Shown here one piece after another: positions 31,431 through 42,604 of a stretch of DNA of 64,000 nucleotides; the first letter of the stretch is position 1, and the number at the start of each line of letters is the position of its first letter. The stretch is from Neostapfia colusana. Taxonomy: Eukaryota; Streptophyta; Magnoliopsida; Poales; Poaceae. Position numbers and translations under genes: made by a program. The DNA lies in the NCBI GenBank assembly GCA_030760725.1, contig JASWHV010000002.1, positions 62,365,900 to 62,429,899 of the forward strand, written 5' to 3'. The notes beneath the pieces are model-generated. The model had not been told where the DNA came from and did not search any database. It saw only the letters and a program-made list of their open reading frames with translations.

Positions 31431-33681
31431 GGAAGCGCAAGAGGCACCTGACATGGTAGTTGGTAAGTTTTCTGCCAATTTACACATTGCAACCCTGTTG
31501 TTCGATTCGGGTGCTACCCACTCGTTCATTGCCCAAGGGTTTGTTATGAAGCATGATTTAGCTTCAACACAAATGAACCATATGCTAGCCGTAAACTCTC
31601 CAGGGGGAGAAATAAGGACAAGACAAGTGTGTCCCAAGGTGAATCTAGACATTAATGGGGTAGTATTTACTGCCAACCTCATACTGATAGACTCACAAGG
31701 GATAGATATTATTTTGGGCATGGATTGGTTGACCAAACATAAAGGAATCATCTATTGTTCGACCAGAACGGTGGAACTAACTCATCTTAGTGGCACAAGA
31801 GTAAAGTTCATAACAATACAAGAGCCTAGGAGGGACATTAAATTAAATCAAGTTGAGGTGGAAGTGGAGGGGATCAGGATCATCAGGGAATATCCAGATG
31901 TTTTTCTGGAGGAGTTGCCAGGTATGCCCCCCGATCGTGAAGTGGAATTCGCGATTGAGCTAGTGCCTGGAACAGCTCCGATATACAAGAGACCTTATCG
32001 TATGGACTCCAAACAGCTGGAAGAGCTCAAGGAGCATATAAGAGAAGTGACGGAGAAGGGGTATATCCGTCCTAGTTCCTCACCATGGGGAGCTCCAGTG
32101 ATATTTGTGCCCAAGAAGGACGGAACCCAAAGGTTATGCGTAGACTACCGTGCATTGAATGAAGTAACCATCAAGAACAAGTACCCATTACCCCGCATTG
32201 AAGACTTGTTTGATCAGTTGAGGGGAGCTTGTGTGTTCTCGAAAATTGATTTCAGGTTAGGATACCACGAACTTAAGATAAGGCAAACTGATATTCCAAA
32301 GACAGCTTTCGTATCTCGGTACGGACTGTATGAATACACCGTCATGACTCTCGGGCAAACTAATGCCCCGACATACTTCATGTATCTCATGAACAAGGTA
32401 TTCATGGAATATCTGGACAAATTTGTGGTGGTTTTCATTGATGACATTCTCGTCTTTTCCAAAGATGAAGAAGAACATGAGAAACATCTACGGTTGGTGT
32501 TGCAGAAGCTAAGAGAACACCGGCTATATGCCAAGTTGAGCAAGTGTGAGTTTTGGCTAAAGAGAGTTCCCTTCTTAGGACATATAATCTCGGAGGAAGG
32601 AATCTCCGTAGATCCCGCCAAGATCGAGGATGTACAAAAGTGGAAGACCCCTGAGAATGTTGGGGAAGTTCGAATCTTTTTAGGATTGGCTGGATACTAT
32701 CGACGGTTTATCGAGGGTTTCTCCAAGATTTTGAGACCCCTCGCCAAATTGTTGGAGAAGGGAATCATATTCACATGGACACCACAGTGCGAGACGAGTT
32801 TTCAAGAACTGAAGAAGAGATTGACAACAGCCCCAGTGCTAGTTATGCCAGATATGCAGAAAAACTTTCCAGTGTACCGCAATGCCTCTGGAAATGGGTT
32901 GGGATGTGTTCTCATGCAAGAGGGGCATGTCGTGGCTTACGCGTCCCGGCAGCTCCGGAAACACGAGAAGAACTATCCTACACATGACCTAGAGCTAGTG
33001 GCAGTGGTACACACGTTGAATATTTGGCGGCATTACTTGATGGGGAAGAGAACAAAGATATATACGGACCATAAGAGCTTAAAGTACATTTTCACACAGC
33101 CAGATCTCAACCTCAGACAAAGCAGATGGTTAGAGCTGATCAACGACTTTGATGTAGGCATCAACTATCATCCTGGGAAAGCGAACGTCGTGGTAGATGC
33201 TTTAAGCCGGAAGGTGCAGGTCAATAGGTTGAGCTTGAAGGACATGCCTACAGAATTGAAGGAAGAGGTTATAAGACTCAACCTATGCCTGGTGAATAGT
33301 GGTGAAGCCATCGCCATGGAAGTGGAATCCACATTAGAGCAAGACATACGCGATGGTCAAAAGAATGATGAGAAGATACAAGAAATCCGACAACTCATCA
33401 AGGATAATAGAGCCCTTGGTTTCAGAGAGGATGAACAAGGTACGGTGTGGCACGGGAAAAGAATCTGTGTGCCTGAAGTGAAGGAGATCCGTGAATTGAT
33501 TTTGAAGGAGGCTCATGATTCTGACTATTCCATTCATCCTGGGAGTACGAAGATGTACCATGACCTCAAGAGCAGCTATTGGTGGTATGGCATGAAGCGA
33601 GATGTCGCGGAACATGTTGCCCTATGTGACACATGTCAGTTGGTGAAAGCAGAACATCAACGACCCGCGGGATTATTGTAA
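31431..33681 (+). pseudogene. pol of A+: protease, reverse transcriptase, RNase H, integrase N-terminus
   Basis: Continuous with gag in the frame opening at 30880. Protease active site LLFDSGATHSF (DSGA at residues 209-212). RT has CVDYRALNEVTIKNKYPLPRIEDLF, FSKIDFRLGYHELKI and the catalytic FIDD at residues 519-522. RNase H begins FPVYRNASGNGLG: the usual Asp of the CDASG motif is Asn (codon 32881-32883), so the first catalytic residue is missing, while THDLEL and YTDHKSLKYIF remain. The integrase HHCC zinc finger (HPGSTKMYHDL...CDTC) follows. A TAA at 33679-33681, where related elements have a sense codon, ends the frame just before the integrase core. LGQTNAPTYFMY instead of the usual FGLTNAPAxFM is another change in RT. 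Confidence 0.92.
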
Positions 33682-34760
33682 CCACTCAAAGTGCCTGAAT
33701 GGAAATGGGAAGAAATCGATATGGATTTCATAGTGGGATTAGACAGGACCCAATCAGGATATGATTCGATATGGGTCATTATCGACATGCTAACCAAGGT
33801 AGCTCGTTTCATTCCCGTGAAAGAAAGCTACAGCGGATCCAATTGGCAGAATTATACATGTCAAGGATCGTGTGTTTCCATGGAGTGCCAAAGAAGATAG
33901 TGTCAGATCAAGGGACACAGTTCACCTCAAGGTTCTGGCAGAAGTTGCAAGAAACCATGGGAACTCATCTGAATTTTAGTTCTGCCTATCATCCCCAAAC
34001 TGACGGACAGACGGAAAGAACCAATCTGATCCATGAGGATATGCTGAGAGCGTGTGCACTCAAAAACAATCGGAGTTCAGATAAGAACTTACCATATGCG
34101 GAGTTCTCCTATAACAACAGCTATCAGGCTAGTATGAAGATGTCACCATTTGAGGCTTTGTATGGGAGGAAGTGCAGAACTCCACTATCTTGGAACCAAA
34201 CAGGGGAAAGTAAAGTGTTTGGGCCCGAAGTACTACATGAAGCCGAGGCAAAAGTGAGGGAAATCCGCAACAATTTGAGGATAGCACAGACACGACAAAA
34301 GAGCTATGTCGATGTACGGAGAAGAGAGCTCGTTTTCAATGTGGGGGACTATGTCTACCTCAAGGTGTCCCCTATTCGAGGACTTCGTCGGTTCAAGGTG
34401 AAAGGGAAGTTATCACCTCGATACATCGGACCCTTTCAAGTTCTGGAGATGAAAGGTGAAGTGGCATATCAACTAGAATTACCGGCTCGCCTATCAGATG
34501 TACACGATGTATTCCATGTGTCACAGCTCAAGAAATGTCTGAGGACGCCTGAAGAGATGTTACCCATGAACGAGGTTGACGTAGCCGAGGATCTGTCGTA
34601 TGCCGAGCAACCATTCAAGATTTTGGAGACAATGGAACGCCTCACAAGAAATAAAAGAATCCGGATGTGCAAGGTGCAGTGGAAGCATCACTCGGAAGAG
34701 GAAGCCACATGGGAGCGAGAAGACGAGCTTAAGGCACAGTTTCCGGAATTGTTTTCCTAG
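33682..34760 (+). pseudogene. Integrase core and chromodomain-like C-terminus of A+
   Basis: Continues in the same frame after the TAA (VPEWKWEEIDMDFIVGL, first catalytic Asp; DSIWVIIDMLTKVARFIPV). It shifts one frame between about 33825 and 33845, then reads LAELYMSRIVCFHGVPKKIVSDQGTQF (second Asp), AYHPQTDGQTERTN (Glu), YNNSYQASMKMSPFEALYG. Next come the GPF motif region (KLSPRYIGPFQVLE; LPARLSDVHDVFHVSQLKKCL) and a final module PFKILETMERLTRNKRIRMCKVQWKHHSEEEATWE, which is the plant chromovirus chromodomain-like tail. Only the central Trp of the usual aromatic cage is evident. All three DDE residues are present despite the two breaks. It would insert the cDNA; chromodomains steer such elements to heterochromatin. 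Confidence 0.9.
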
Positions 34761-34791
34761 AACCACCAATCTCAAGGACAAGATTTCTTTT

Positions 34792-34800
34792 AAGGGGGGT
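34792..34800 (+). other. Polypurine tract of A+
   Basis: The TTTTAAGGGGG-type purine run a few bases before the 3' LTR start, the expected plus-strand primer site. The exact edges are approximate. Confidence 0.75.
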
Positions 34801-34805
34801 AGAGC

Positions 34806-37800
34806 TGTAACACCGCAAAACCTGTTAAGAGGGGAATTTAAAAAATTTTGGACGTATTGCACGTGGTGCAGAAATTCAAATTCAAATTGGAATTCAAATT
34901 CAACTCAAAATAGAAAAGAACACGAAAAAGAAAAAGAAAAAAACAAAACCCCCGGCCAGTGTGCCGAAACCCACCAGCTGGCCCACCCGCCCCCGGGCCA
35001 GCCCGCAGCCGCGCTCTCCTATCTCTCTCTCACTGGCACGCGGGACCCGCGTGTCATCCCTCACCTCCCGCTCGCGCCACCTACCCGGACTCCTCCGCGC
35101 GCGGCCGATCGCAACTAAATCGGAAAACCGCGCTTTCCCAGCCGAATTCTGGTCCCGGACGACTCCAACTTGATCAGAACCGACACGCCGCCCTCCCCCG
35201 TCTATATAAACGCCGGCATTGTCCTGTTTTCCCCACCCGATCAGTTGTTTTTCCTCCCGTTGAAAACCGAAGCTCCGATCACCGATTTCTCTCGATCTCT
35301 GCTCAGATTTTCCGATCTAACGCGCCGATCGTGTTCCACCGCCTCCGGGGAATCACGCAGGTACATAAAACTCGGTGGTTTGCGCTCTAGGCACAGATCC
35401 GACGAGCACCGCAGCGGTTCCACCTCGGACCTCGACGCAGACCGCCTTCCAGGACCTCCGAGCTCAAGAAAAACCCCGAGGTGAGATCCCCAACCTCCCC
35501 TCTACCGATCCATGCCATAAGATCCCAGTTTTAGGAGGTATAGACGAAGATCTGAAGTTCTCTGGCGAGATCACCGCCTTCCGCCGCCGCGCGCCGCCGG
35601 GCAGCGCCGCCCGCGCACGGTCAGAGCGACGTGGCCGCTTATGCGCCGTTTATTTTAAATGGCACGGTAGAATTAAAACCCGCGCGCACCGGTTCGGCGA
35701 TCTAATCTGAGCCGTCTGTTTTAAATCGGACGGTCCACATCAGCCCCGCATTATAAATGTCGGGATTCTTACGCGCTACCCCCTGGGGATCTCGGAAAAT
35801 ACGAGCTAGCCCCGGAAACTTCTGATCTAGCCCCTAGAACTTCAGAAATTCATGTAAATTCATTTAAAAATCAGTTTTAGCCCCTGGACTTAATAAAAAT
35901 TAGGAAAACCCCTCTGTTATGTGTAGCTAGACCCCTGGGAATTTTTGAAATAATATAATAGACCCTGTAGTGGGGTGAGTTTACCTTTTTAACCCTATAT
36001 AATATTAAATTTAGGAATTTGAATATGTGATTAGGATTTAAAATTTAAAAGGTGAGACAAACACATTGTAAATTTAAATTTAAACTCTCCTAGCACTTGG
36101 AAAACTTTAGAATGAGTTAAAAGTAGATTTTAAGCTTAAATGAATCTGTTTAATTGATTGTTCACATTTATTAGTTATAGGGACACAATCTTAGGTTAGG
36201 AAATAATTCTAAAAATTAGTAAAATAAATTTAAATTAGTTCACATCAGAGGAGAAGTTCCAAAATATATTATTTAATATTTTAGATCAAAACCTATTCTG
36301 CTTAGATGATATGCCCTACTATTTAATATTAAAACTCACTTTTAGGCATAGAAAATAAATCTGGAAAATATAGGAAAATAGGTATGCATAACTAGAAAAT
36401 GATAAATGAAGTTTCCAAATCCAAAGACTTCAGTTTAGGATTTGGTAGAAGATATTAAAACACCTTTGGAGTAGGAAATTACCTTCCATGCAAACTTGGT
36501 AGCTAAAGAGTGTATTAAAGAATTTGTTTAAATTGGAAATTCATATATAGTGTGCAAACAGAAATCTGAATACAAAAGTTAGAAATCATATACATATGTT
36601 TAAAAGTGCATGTAGGCTAAAAATCAACACATCTAGAGTAACCACAACACTTAGAAATGTGAATGACTATCATATGTATGTATGTGTGGAGTGAAAGTGT
36701 GAACTATGTCTTATGGATTGTTGTTTTCTTTTGCTATGTGTGTTGGCATGAGTAGAACCTGCCCTAGAGCAAGTTCTTCCCTTCCAAGACCAAGACTTTC
36801 CATTCTCAGAACAGTAGGAAGAAGGCAAGTGTCCTCGACCACTTTGATCCTATGCTAGGATGTGTAGATAGTATTATTTGCATTGTCAATTGAAATATGA
36901 AACCCATGCTAGGAAGTTTCCCTAGAATTGCATTACCTTGTTTTCCTTGTAGCTTGGATTGGGATTTGCTTTATTATGTCATTCATTCATATTACTTATG
37001 CTTAGCCATGCTTAGAATGGGATAAGTGGGATATGATATCATCAACTTGTTTACCTTACTCTTGAATGAGACATTATGAGTTATGTAGAGGTAGGGATCG
37101 AGGCAAGTTGGATGATTTGGTTGGTGCTGGGTGCACGAGACTCGGGTTTGTGTTTAGTACTTGCCTGGATCCTAAGGACCGGTTCATGGAGCATGTAACC
37201 TGGCTTTACCGTGCCTACCACATGCTGAGATGGGGCAGCGTGGCCAATTAATTAGGTGTATCCCCGGCGTAGAATGGTTGTGTTGGATGGTGCGCGGAGT
37301 AGGTGTCAGCTGGACTACCATAGGAACCACAAGGCTCAAGAGGGGGCCACTGCAGCGGGGTTGGAGCCTCTTGTATGCTGTTAGGGGTAAAACCTCAGTG
37401 GGCCCAAGCTCGTCGGGAATCACTTTGTAAAGGCTTCGTAGTGATCTCCTTGCTACACACCTGGGAAGTGTGAATGTGGTTCGGGGCCACTGGCATAATG
37501 GAAGTTCTTTTAGTCCACCCGACAATGGGGGATGAAATCACTACATGTGGGTACAGTGGTGCAAACTCTGCAGAGTCAAAACTGTCATGACAGCCGTGCT
37601 CACAGTCAAGAGCGGCTTGGACTTATTCATGATTAGAGGATGATGACTTTGGAAGTTGTGGATGTTAAGCGGGGAGCTTAACATTGGAAATGATGTTATG
37701 GTTATTTGATTTTGATGATGGGTTGGGAGATTGGGACCATTTCATCTATGTAGTAATGTAGGGGCTTAATAAGCTAAGGTGATAGGTATTAATTGTGTAG

Positions 37801-38226
37801 TGCTTTAACCATGAGTTCAACCTCTCCTTGCTCTAGCCATGCATGACATAACTTTCCCACACTTGCTGAGTACCAATGGTACTCAACCTTGCATATTTGT
37901 TGGTTTAAATTGCTGCTCAGATCAAGGGGATGATGTGGTGTTTAATGATCAAGACTTCGGACCCGAAGAAGGTTTCTAGGTTCATGGAGTCCCCCGGGCA
38001 ACGCCTGTGACGGAGCCCACAAGAATAATATTCCGCTGCTAATTTATTTACATGTTATGAACTTATTATCTTCCATTGAGACGTATGCTTTGTAATACAT
38101 ATTTATATTCGACACCTGGCTTGTAATAAATGATGCTTCACTATTTGTCATCACATGTATGAAAAAATGATCCTGGCATACATGTGATATTCACTCGGTT
38201 GTTCTTCGGAGAAACCGGGTGTGACA
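34806..38226 (+). repeat. 3' LTR of A+
   Basis: 3.42 kb, TGTAACACCGC...GGGTGTGACA. Collinear with the 5' LTR, with scattered substitutions and few small indels; many differences are C/T or G/A, as expected from methylated-DNA decay. The TATA box is at 35201-35210. It is followed at once by ACATT. Confidence 0.95.
35201..35210 (+). promoter_or_regulatory. TATA box of the A+ 3' LTR
   Basis: TCTATATAAA, equivalent to 25969-25978. If active it would read outward toward element B, antisense to B pol. Confidence 0.65.
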
Positions 38227-38231
38227 ACATT
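38227..38231 (+). repeat. Target-site duplication of A+, right copy (ACATT)
   Basis: Matches 25569-25573 exactly. The ACA of the left copy is also the last three bases of the B LTR as read on the plus strand. Confidence 0.95.
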
Positions 38232-38242
38232 CCTCCCCTCTT
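38232..38242 (-). other. Polypurine tract of element B
   Basis: CCTCCCCTCTT on the plus strand, a purine run AAGAGGGGAGG on the minus strand, directly next to the B 3' LTR before A+ split the two. Confidence 0.8.
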
Positions 38243-38293
38243 AAATGAATCTCGTCCCGAGATTACAAAAGAGGAACGAGACGGGAGAGGTAA

Positions 38294-39050
38294 TTACAAA
38301 CTGTACAAAGCTAAAAATTCCAGATAGTTGGTGCGGAGGTAATCTTCACTTTCCCATGTCGTCTCTTCCGCGGTGTGATTACTCCACAGCACCTTGAAAA
38401 ATCGGATCGTCCGGTTCCGGGTTACCCTGGTCTTTTCATCCAAAATCTGAACCGGTCGCTCGGTGTAGGTCAGGTCCGGTTTCAATTCGTCGATGTCCTC
38501 CGTGCGAACAGCAGCGATAACTTTGAGGCACTTCCGCAGCTGTGAAACATGAAATACATCATGAACACCCGCTAGACTTGCCGGTAACTCCAGCCGGTAG
38601 GCTACGGGTCCGCACTTCTCCGTGATAGCAAAAGGACCAATAAAACGGGGAGCGAGTTTCCCCTTTACACCGAACCGGTGAATTCCCTTCATCGGAGATA
38701 CACGAAGATACACGTGCTCTCCGACGTCAAAATGCAAAGGCCTACGCCATTGATCAGCGTAGCTCTTCTGTCGGAATTGTGCAGCCTTTAAGTTCTCTTG
38801 TATCAACCGAACTCGGTCTTCGGCTTCGTTGACAAGATCAATCCCAAACAGAAATCTTTCGCCGGACTCACACCAATTCAGTGGTGTGCGACACTTCTGG
38901 CCGTAGAGAGCTTCATACGGTGCCATTTTAATACTCGCTTGATACCCGTTGTTGTATGAAAACTCCGCCAGCGGTAGGTGATCGTCCCAATTCCTACCGT
39001 GGTGGATGGCACACGCTCTCAACATGTCCTAGAGCACTTGATTCACCCTC
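38294..39050 (-). pseudogene. Element B integrase C-terminal half with chromodomain-like tail
   Basis: On the minus strand homology restarts with YHPQTNGQTERVNQVL, then a TAG before DMLRACAIHH, then an open frame (39025-38294): YNNGYQASIKMAPYEALYG, the KLAPRFIGPF region, LPASLAGVHDVFHVSQLRKCL, and a chromodomain-like end (VQILDEKTRVTRNRTIRFFKVLWSNHTAEETTWE). A junction at about 39080-39090 joins SAHFIPVNTR straight to YHPQTNGQTER. The stretch that normally holds the second catalytic Asp (SDxGTQF) is deleted, about 60-70 codons by comparison with A+. This integrase cannot be active. Confidence 0.9.
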
Positions 39051-40931
39051 TCAGTTTGTCCATTGGTTTGAGGGTGATATGCGAGTGTTCACCGGTATGA
39101 AATGAGCTGACTTTGTCAACTGGTCGATGATCACCCATATCGAGTCATGCTTCCTGGATGTGAGCGGTAATCCGACGATGAAGTCCATACTCACATCCTC
39201 CCATTTCCATGCCGGTATCATCAAAGGTTGTAGCGGTCCAGCTTTCCGCATATGATCAGCCTTGACCCGTCTACACGTATCACACTCGGATACGTATTTA
39301 GCGATCTCCCTCTTCATCCTTGTCCACCAAAATTTCTGTTTCAAATCTTGGTACATCTTGTTACTTCCGGGATGAATGGAAAACTTTGACAGGTGGGCTT
39401 CATCCAAGATCTTCTTCCGGAGTTTCATATTACGCGGTACCACTATATGGTCATAGAACCATATGGTACCGTTCTCATCCTTCCGGAAACATTTCACCTC
39501 TCCGTTGTCTAGTCTTCTCTGTATGTGAGACATACCCCTGTCTCTTCTTTGAACTTCAACAATCTCTTCACGGATTGTTGGAATGTGCGCGAGATTGTAA
39601 AGCGCGCCATACGGAATGACACGGAGGCTTGGTTCTTCATCTTCCAACTCAGCAGCCGCCATGTTGTGAACATGGGCTTTCCGACTAAGCGCGTTGGCAT
39701 CCACGTTGGCTTTTCCCGGATGATAGTGGGTCTCAATTTCATAATATTTGATGAGCTCCAACCATCTCCGTTGTCTCATATTTAGCTCCTTCTTCGTGAA
39801 GATATACTTCAAGCTTTTGTGGTCGGTGTAGAGGTGAACAAGATTACCAAGTAGGTAATGCCTCCACATCTTCAACGCCAACACCACTGCAGCAAGCTCA
39901 AGATCGTGAGTTGGATGATGCTGCTCATGGTTTCGCAGTTGATGAGACCCATAAGCGACTACACACCCTTCTTGCATCAGAACGCAGCCGAGACCGATGC
40001 CGGATGCATCACAGTATACATCAAATGGCTTCGTTGTGTCTGGCTGAGCAAGAACTGGAGCTGTTGTGAGATGTTTCACCAACATTTTGAATGCGGCTTC
40101 ACATGCTGCATTCCACGTGTATTTTGTGCCCTTCTTCAGCAGCTCTGTCATTGGTTTAGCAATTTTTGAGAAGCTCGGAATAAACCTCCGATAATACCCC
40201 GCTAAACCTAGGAAACATCGGACCTCGTGGACTGACATGGGAGATTCCCACTTCAGCACTTGTTCAATCTTGCTGGGGTCCACGGCAATACCTTCTGCTG
40301 AAATAATATGACCTAGGAAAGGCACTTGATCAATCCAAAATTTGCACTTGCTGAACTTGGCATATAATTGGTGCTCCCGCAAACGTTGTAGCACAATGCG
40401 CAGATGTTCAGCATGCTCTTCTTCCGATTTGGTGTAAACCAAAATGTCGTCGATGAATACCACGACGAACTTGTCTAGCTCCGGCATGAACACAGAATTC
40501 TTGAAGTACATGAAGTGTGCCGGAGCGTTGGTTAACCCAAATGACATGACGAGGTACTCATAGAGTCCGTATCTCGTCGAGAAAGCTGTCTTCGGTGTGT
40601 CCTCCGGTCGGATCTTGATTTGATGATACCCCAACCGAAGATCCATCTTCGAAAATACCTTTGCACCCACCAGTTGATCGAACAGGATGTAGATGCGGGG
40701 CAAAGAATACTTGTTCTTGATCGTGACAGCATTTAGAGGACGATAATCAACACATAGCCGTAGTGTTCCGTCCTTCTTCTTAACAAACAGCGCTGAGCAA
40801 CCCCAAGGTGAATAACTTGGTCGTATGAAACCCTTGCTCATGAGTTCATTCAGTTGCTCTTTCAACTCCGCTAGCTCGTTAGGTGCCATCTTGTAAGGCC
40901 TTCGTGAGATAGGCGTCGTTCCCAGCGCCAG
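39051..40931 (-). pseudogene. Element B pol: reverse transcriptase, RNase H, integrase N-terminus
   Basis: An open frame from 40889 down to 39051; homology starts at once after the TAA at 40932-40934. RT has LCVDYRPLNAVTIKNKY, FSKMDLRLGYHQIKI (Asp 83) and FIDD at residues 145-148. RNase H is VYCDASGIGLG with THDLELAAV and YTDHKSLKYIF, but its last motif reads NVDANALSRK where NVVADALSRK is usual, so the final Asp is changed. The integrase zinc finger HPGSNKMYQDL...CDTC and the first core Asp (WKWEDVSMDFIVGL) are present. The frame ends at the deletion junction. Cys/His residues are intact. Confidence 0.92.
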
Positions 40932-42604
40932 TTAAATCTTAAACTCGACGTCCCGTTCGGGCGGCATGCCCGGTAAGTCCTCGGGAAATACGTCGGGATA
41001 ATCACGTACCACCGGAATATCTTCAAGTTTAAGTGCTTCCGTGTGGTAGGCCTCTACCATATCTGGGTCTTCGCTGTCTAAAAACAGCGTGTGCTCTCCG
41101 TGAATCGGCGAGTCAATCTGAACAGTCCGGTTACCGATATTGAGAACGGCACCGTGACGATTTAACCAAGACATCCCCAATATAATGTCTATCTTCTGCC
41201 TATCCAACATAATCAGCGATGTTGGGTATATTTTTCCGCCCAAACACAAAGCTGCTCGGGACACAATCTGATTGGCAGAGATATTTCCTCCCGGTGAACG
41301 TATAAGAAAACTCGTTGTGGGACTATTGGTGGATAATTGGTGCTGATCCACGCATGTTTTGCTGATAAAATTGTGGGTTGCACCGGAATCAAAAAGTATG
41401 AGCACAGGCACGTCTTTGAGAGTAAACATGCCTGCTAACACTGGTGCTCCCTCCGGGACATCCTCAATAGCCAGATGTTGCACACTCCCGGATTGCAATG
41501 CTGTAATGTTGACTTGAGCCGGTGGCGGCATACCACCTGATAATGATGGCTGTCTGGTGTTCAACAACTTCTCCCGACACTCTTGCCTAAAGTGCCCTGA
41601 ACGGTGGCAATAAGAACACGGAGGTTTCACCGGTCCTTCGTTGACTTGTGGTTGAGAAGTTGATGTACTTGGCTGCAGCAATGATGCCACAGGTGTCATT
41701 CGTTGCTGCGGTAAAGGTGTTGCTTCAAGATATGATTCTTGAGCAGGAAATCTGTACGGAGTTGATCTCACTGGCGCTTGCCATCTTTCCTCGGATGGTG
41801 TGTGATACACCACACGGTATTTACGAGGAACGACTGGTGTGTCTTCTTGCACATCCTCCCGGTCCCTCTTCTCTGCTTGACACCCAAGTGTCGCTTGTTC
41901 TTGCAGCAGAGCAGCACTGATCAACTCGGTGTAACTGCCTTGATTGAACAAAGCTAGCTTCTCTTTTAGTATGGCACTCAAGCCATAGAAAAAATAGTCT
42001 AATATTGCAGCTTCGCTCGTCGCATAAGCAGGAGCATATTGTGCCAGAAGGTTGAATCGTCTGACATAATCGAGGACACTCATGTCCCCCTGCTTCAAGT
42101 TTCTGAATTCTTGCTGTTGGGCCTTGATAAACCCATACGAATGTGACGAGCACGGAATGCATCACGAAATTCCGTCCATTCCACTTGATGGCCTTCCGGA
42201 ACGGTGGCGAGATAAGCAAACCACCAATTTCCGGCGGCTCCATGGAGCTGTTGAGCTGCAACTAATGTCTTCTGATATTCATCGCGCTCAAACACTCCAA
42301 ACTTGGACTCCGTAACTCGAAGCCACTGATCAGCTTCCACTGGTTCATTGGCTTCCATGAAGATTGGCGGTTGTGTCGCCAAGAAATCCAAGTAGGCGTT
42401 CCGAGGTGGAACGTCCTGTTGTGCACGCTGGAGTAAGCCCTGTTGTACTAAGGCTTGGAGTAGTCTTGTGTTCTCTTTACTTGACTCGACCGTCTGAGCC
42501 ATGACATCCGCCCATACCGTTGATGGCGGTGCCCGTGGTGGAGTCGAGTCATCACCGTCTCGGCAAGAACCTTCAGCCCTACTCGGTGACTGAGTACGCA
42601 CCAT
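40932..42604 (-). pseudogene. Element B gag and protease, one frameshift and a terminal stop
   Basis: The start is chosen at 42604 (MVRTQSPSRAEGSCRDGD), because element C starts at the homologous ATG and both are preceded by TTTTGCAGT. The capsid-like region (AYLDFLATQPPIFMEAN; ADQWLRVTESKFGVF; AAQQLHGAAGNWW) runs to a frameshift near 42135. It continues in the next frame (QGDMSVLDYVRRFNLLAQYAP) with a zinc knuckle CSYCHRSGHFRQEC and protease LILFDSGATHNFISK, ILGMSWLNRHG. The frame ends at TAA 40932-40934, exactly where gag-protease passes into RT (PPERDVEFKI). Confidence 0.9.

Larger units (their letters stand above)
25574..38226 (+). mobile_element. A+: complete family A Ty3/gypsy chromovirus (Tekay/Del-like), 12.65 kb
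   Basis: A structurally complete element: 5' LTR 25574-28986, PBS 28991-29002, ORF0 29203-29973, gag from 30295, protease/RT/RNase H/integrase to 34760, polypurine tract near 34792-34800, 3' LTR 34806-38226, perfect 5-bp duplication ACATT. Domain order PR-RT-RH-IN with a chromodomain-like C-terminus and very long LTRs fits the Tekay/Del clade. It is not autonomous: ORF0 has one stop, gag has two frameshifts, pol has a stop and a frameshift, and the RNase H lacks its first catalytic Asp. The LTRs are similar but show scattered substitutions, so the insertion is not very recent. It sits at the junction between the LTR and internal region of element B. Confidence 0.95.
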
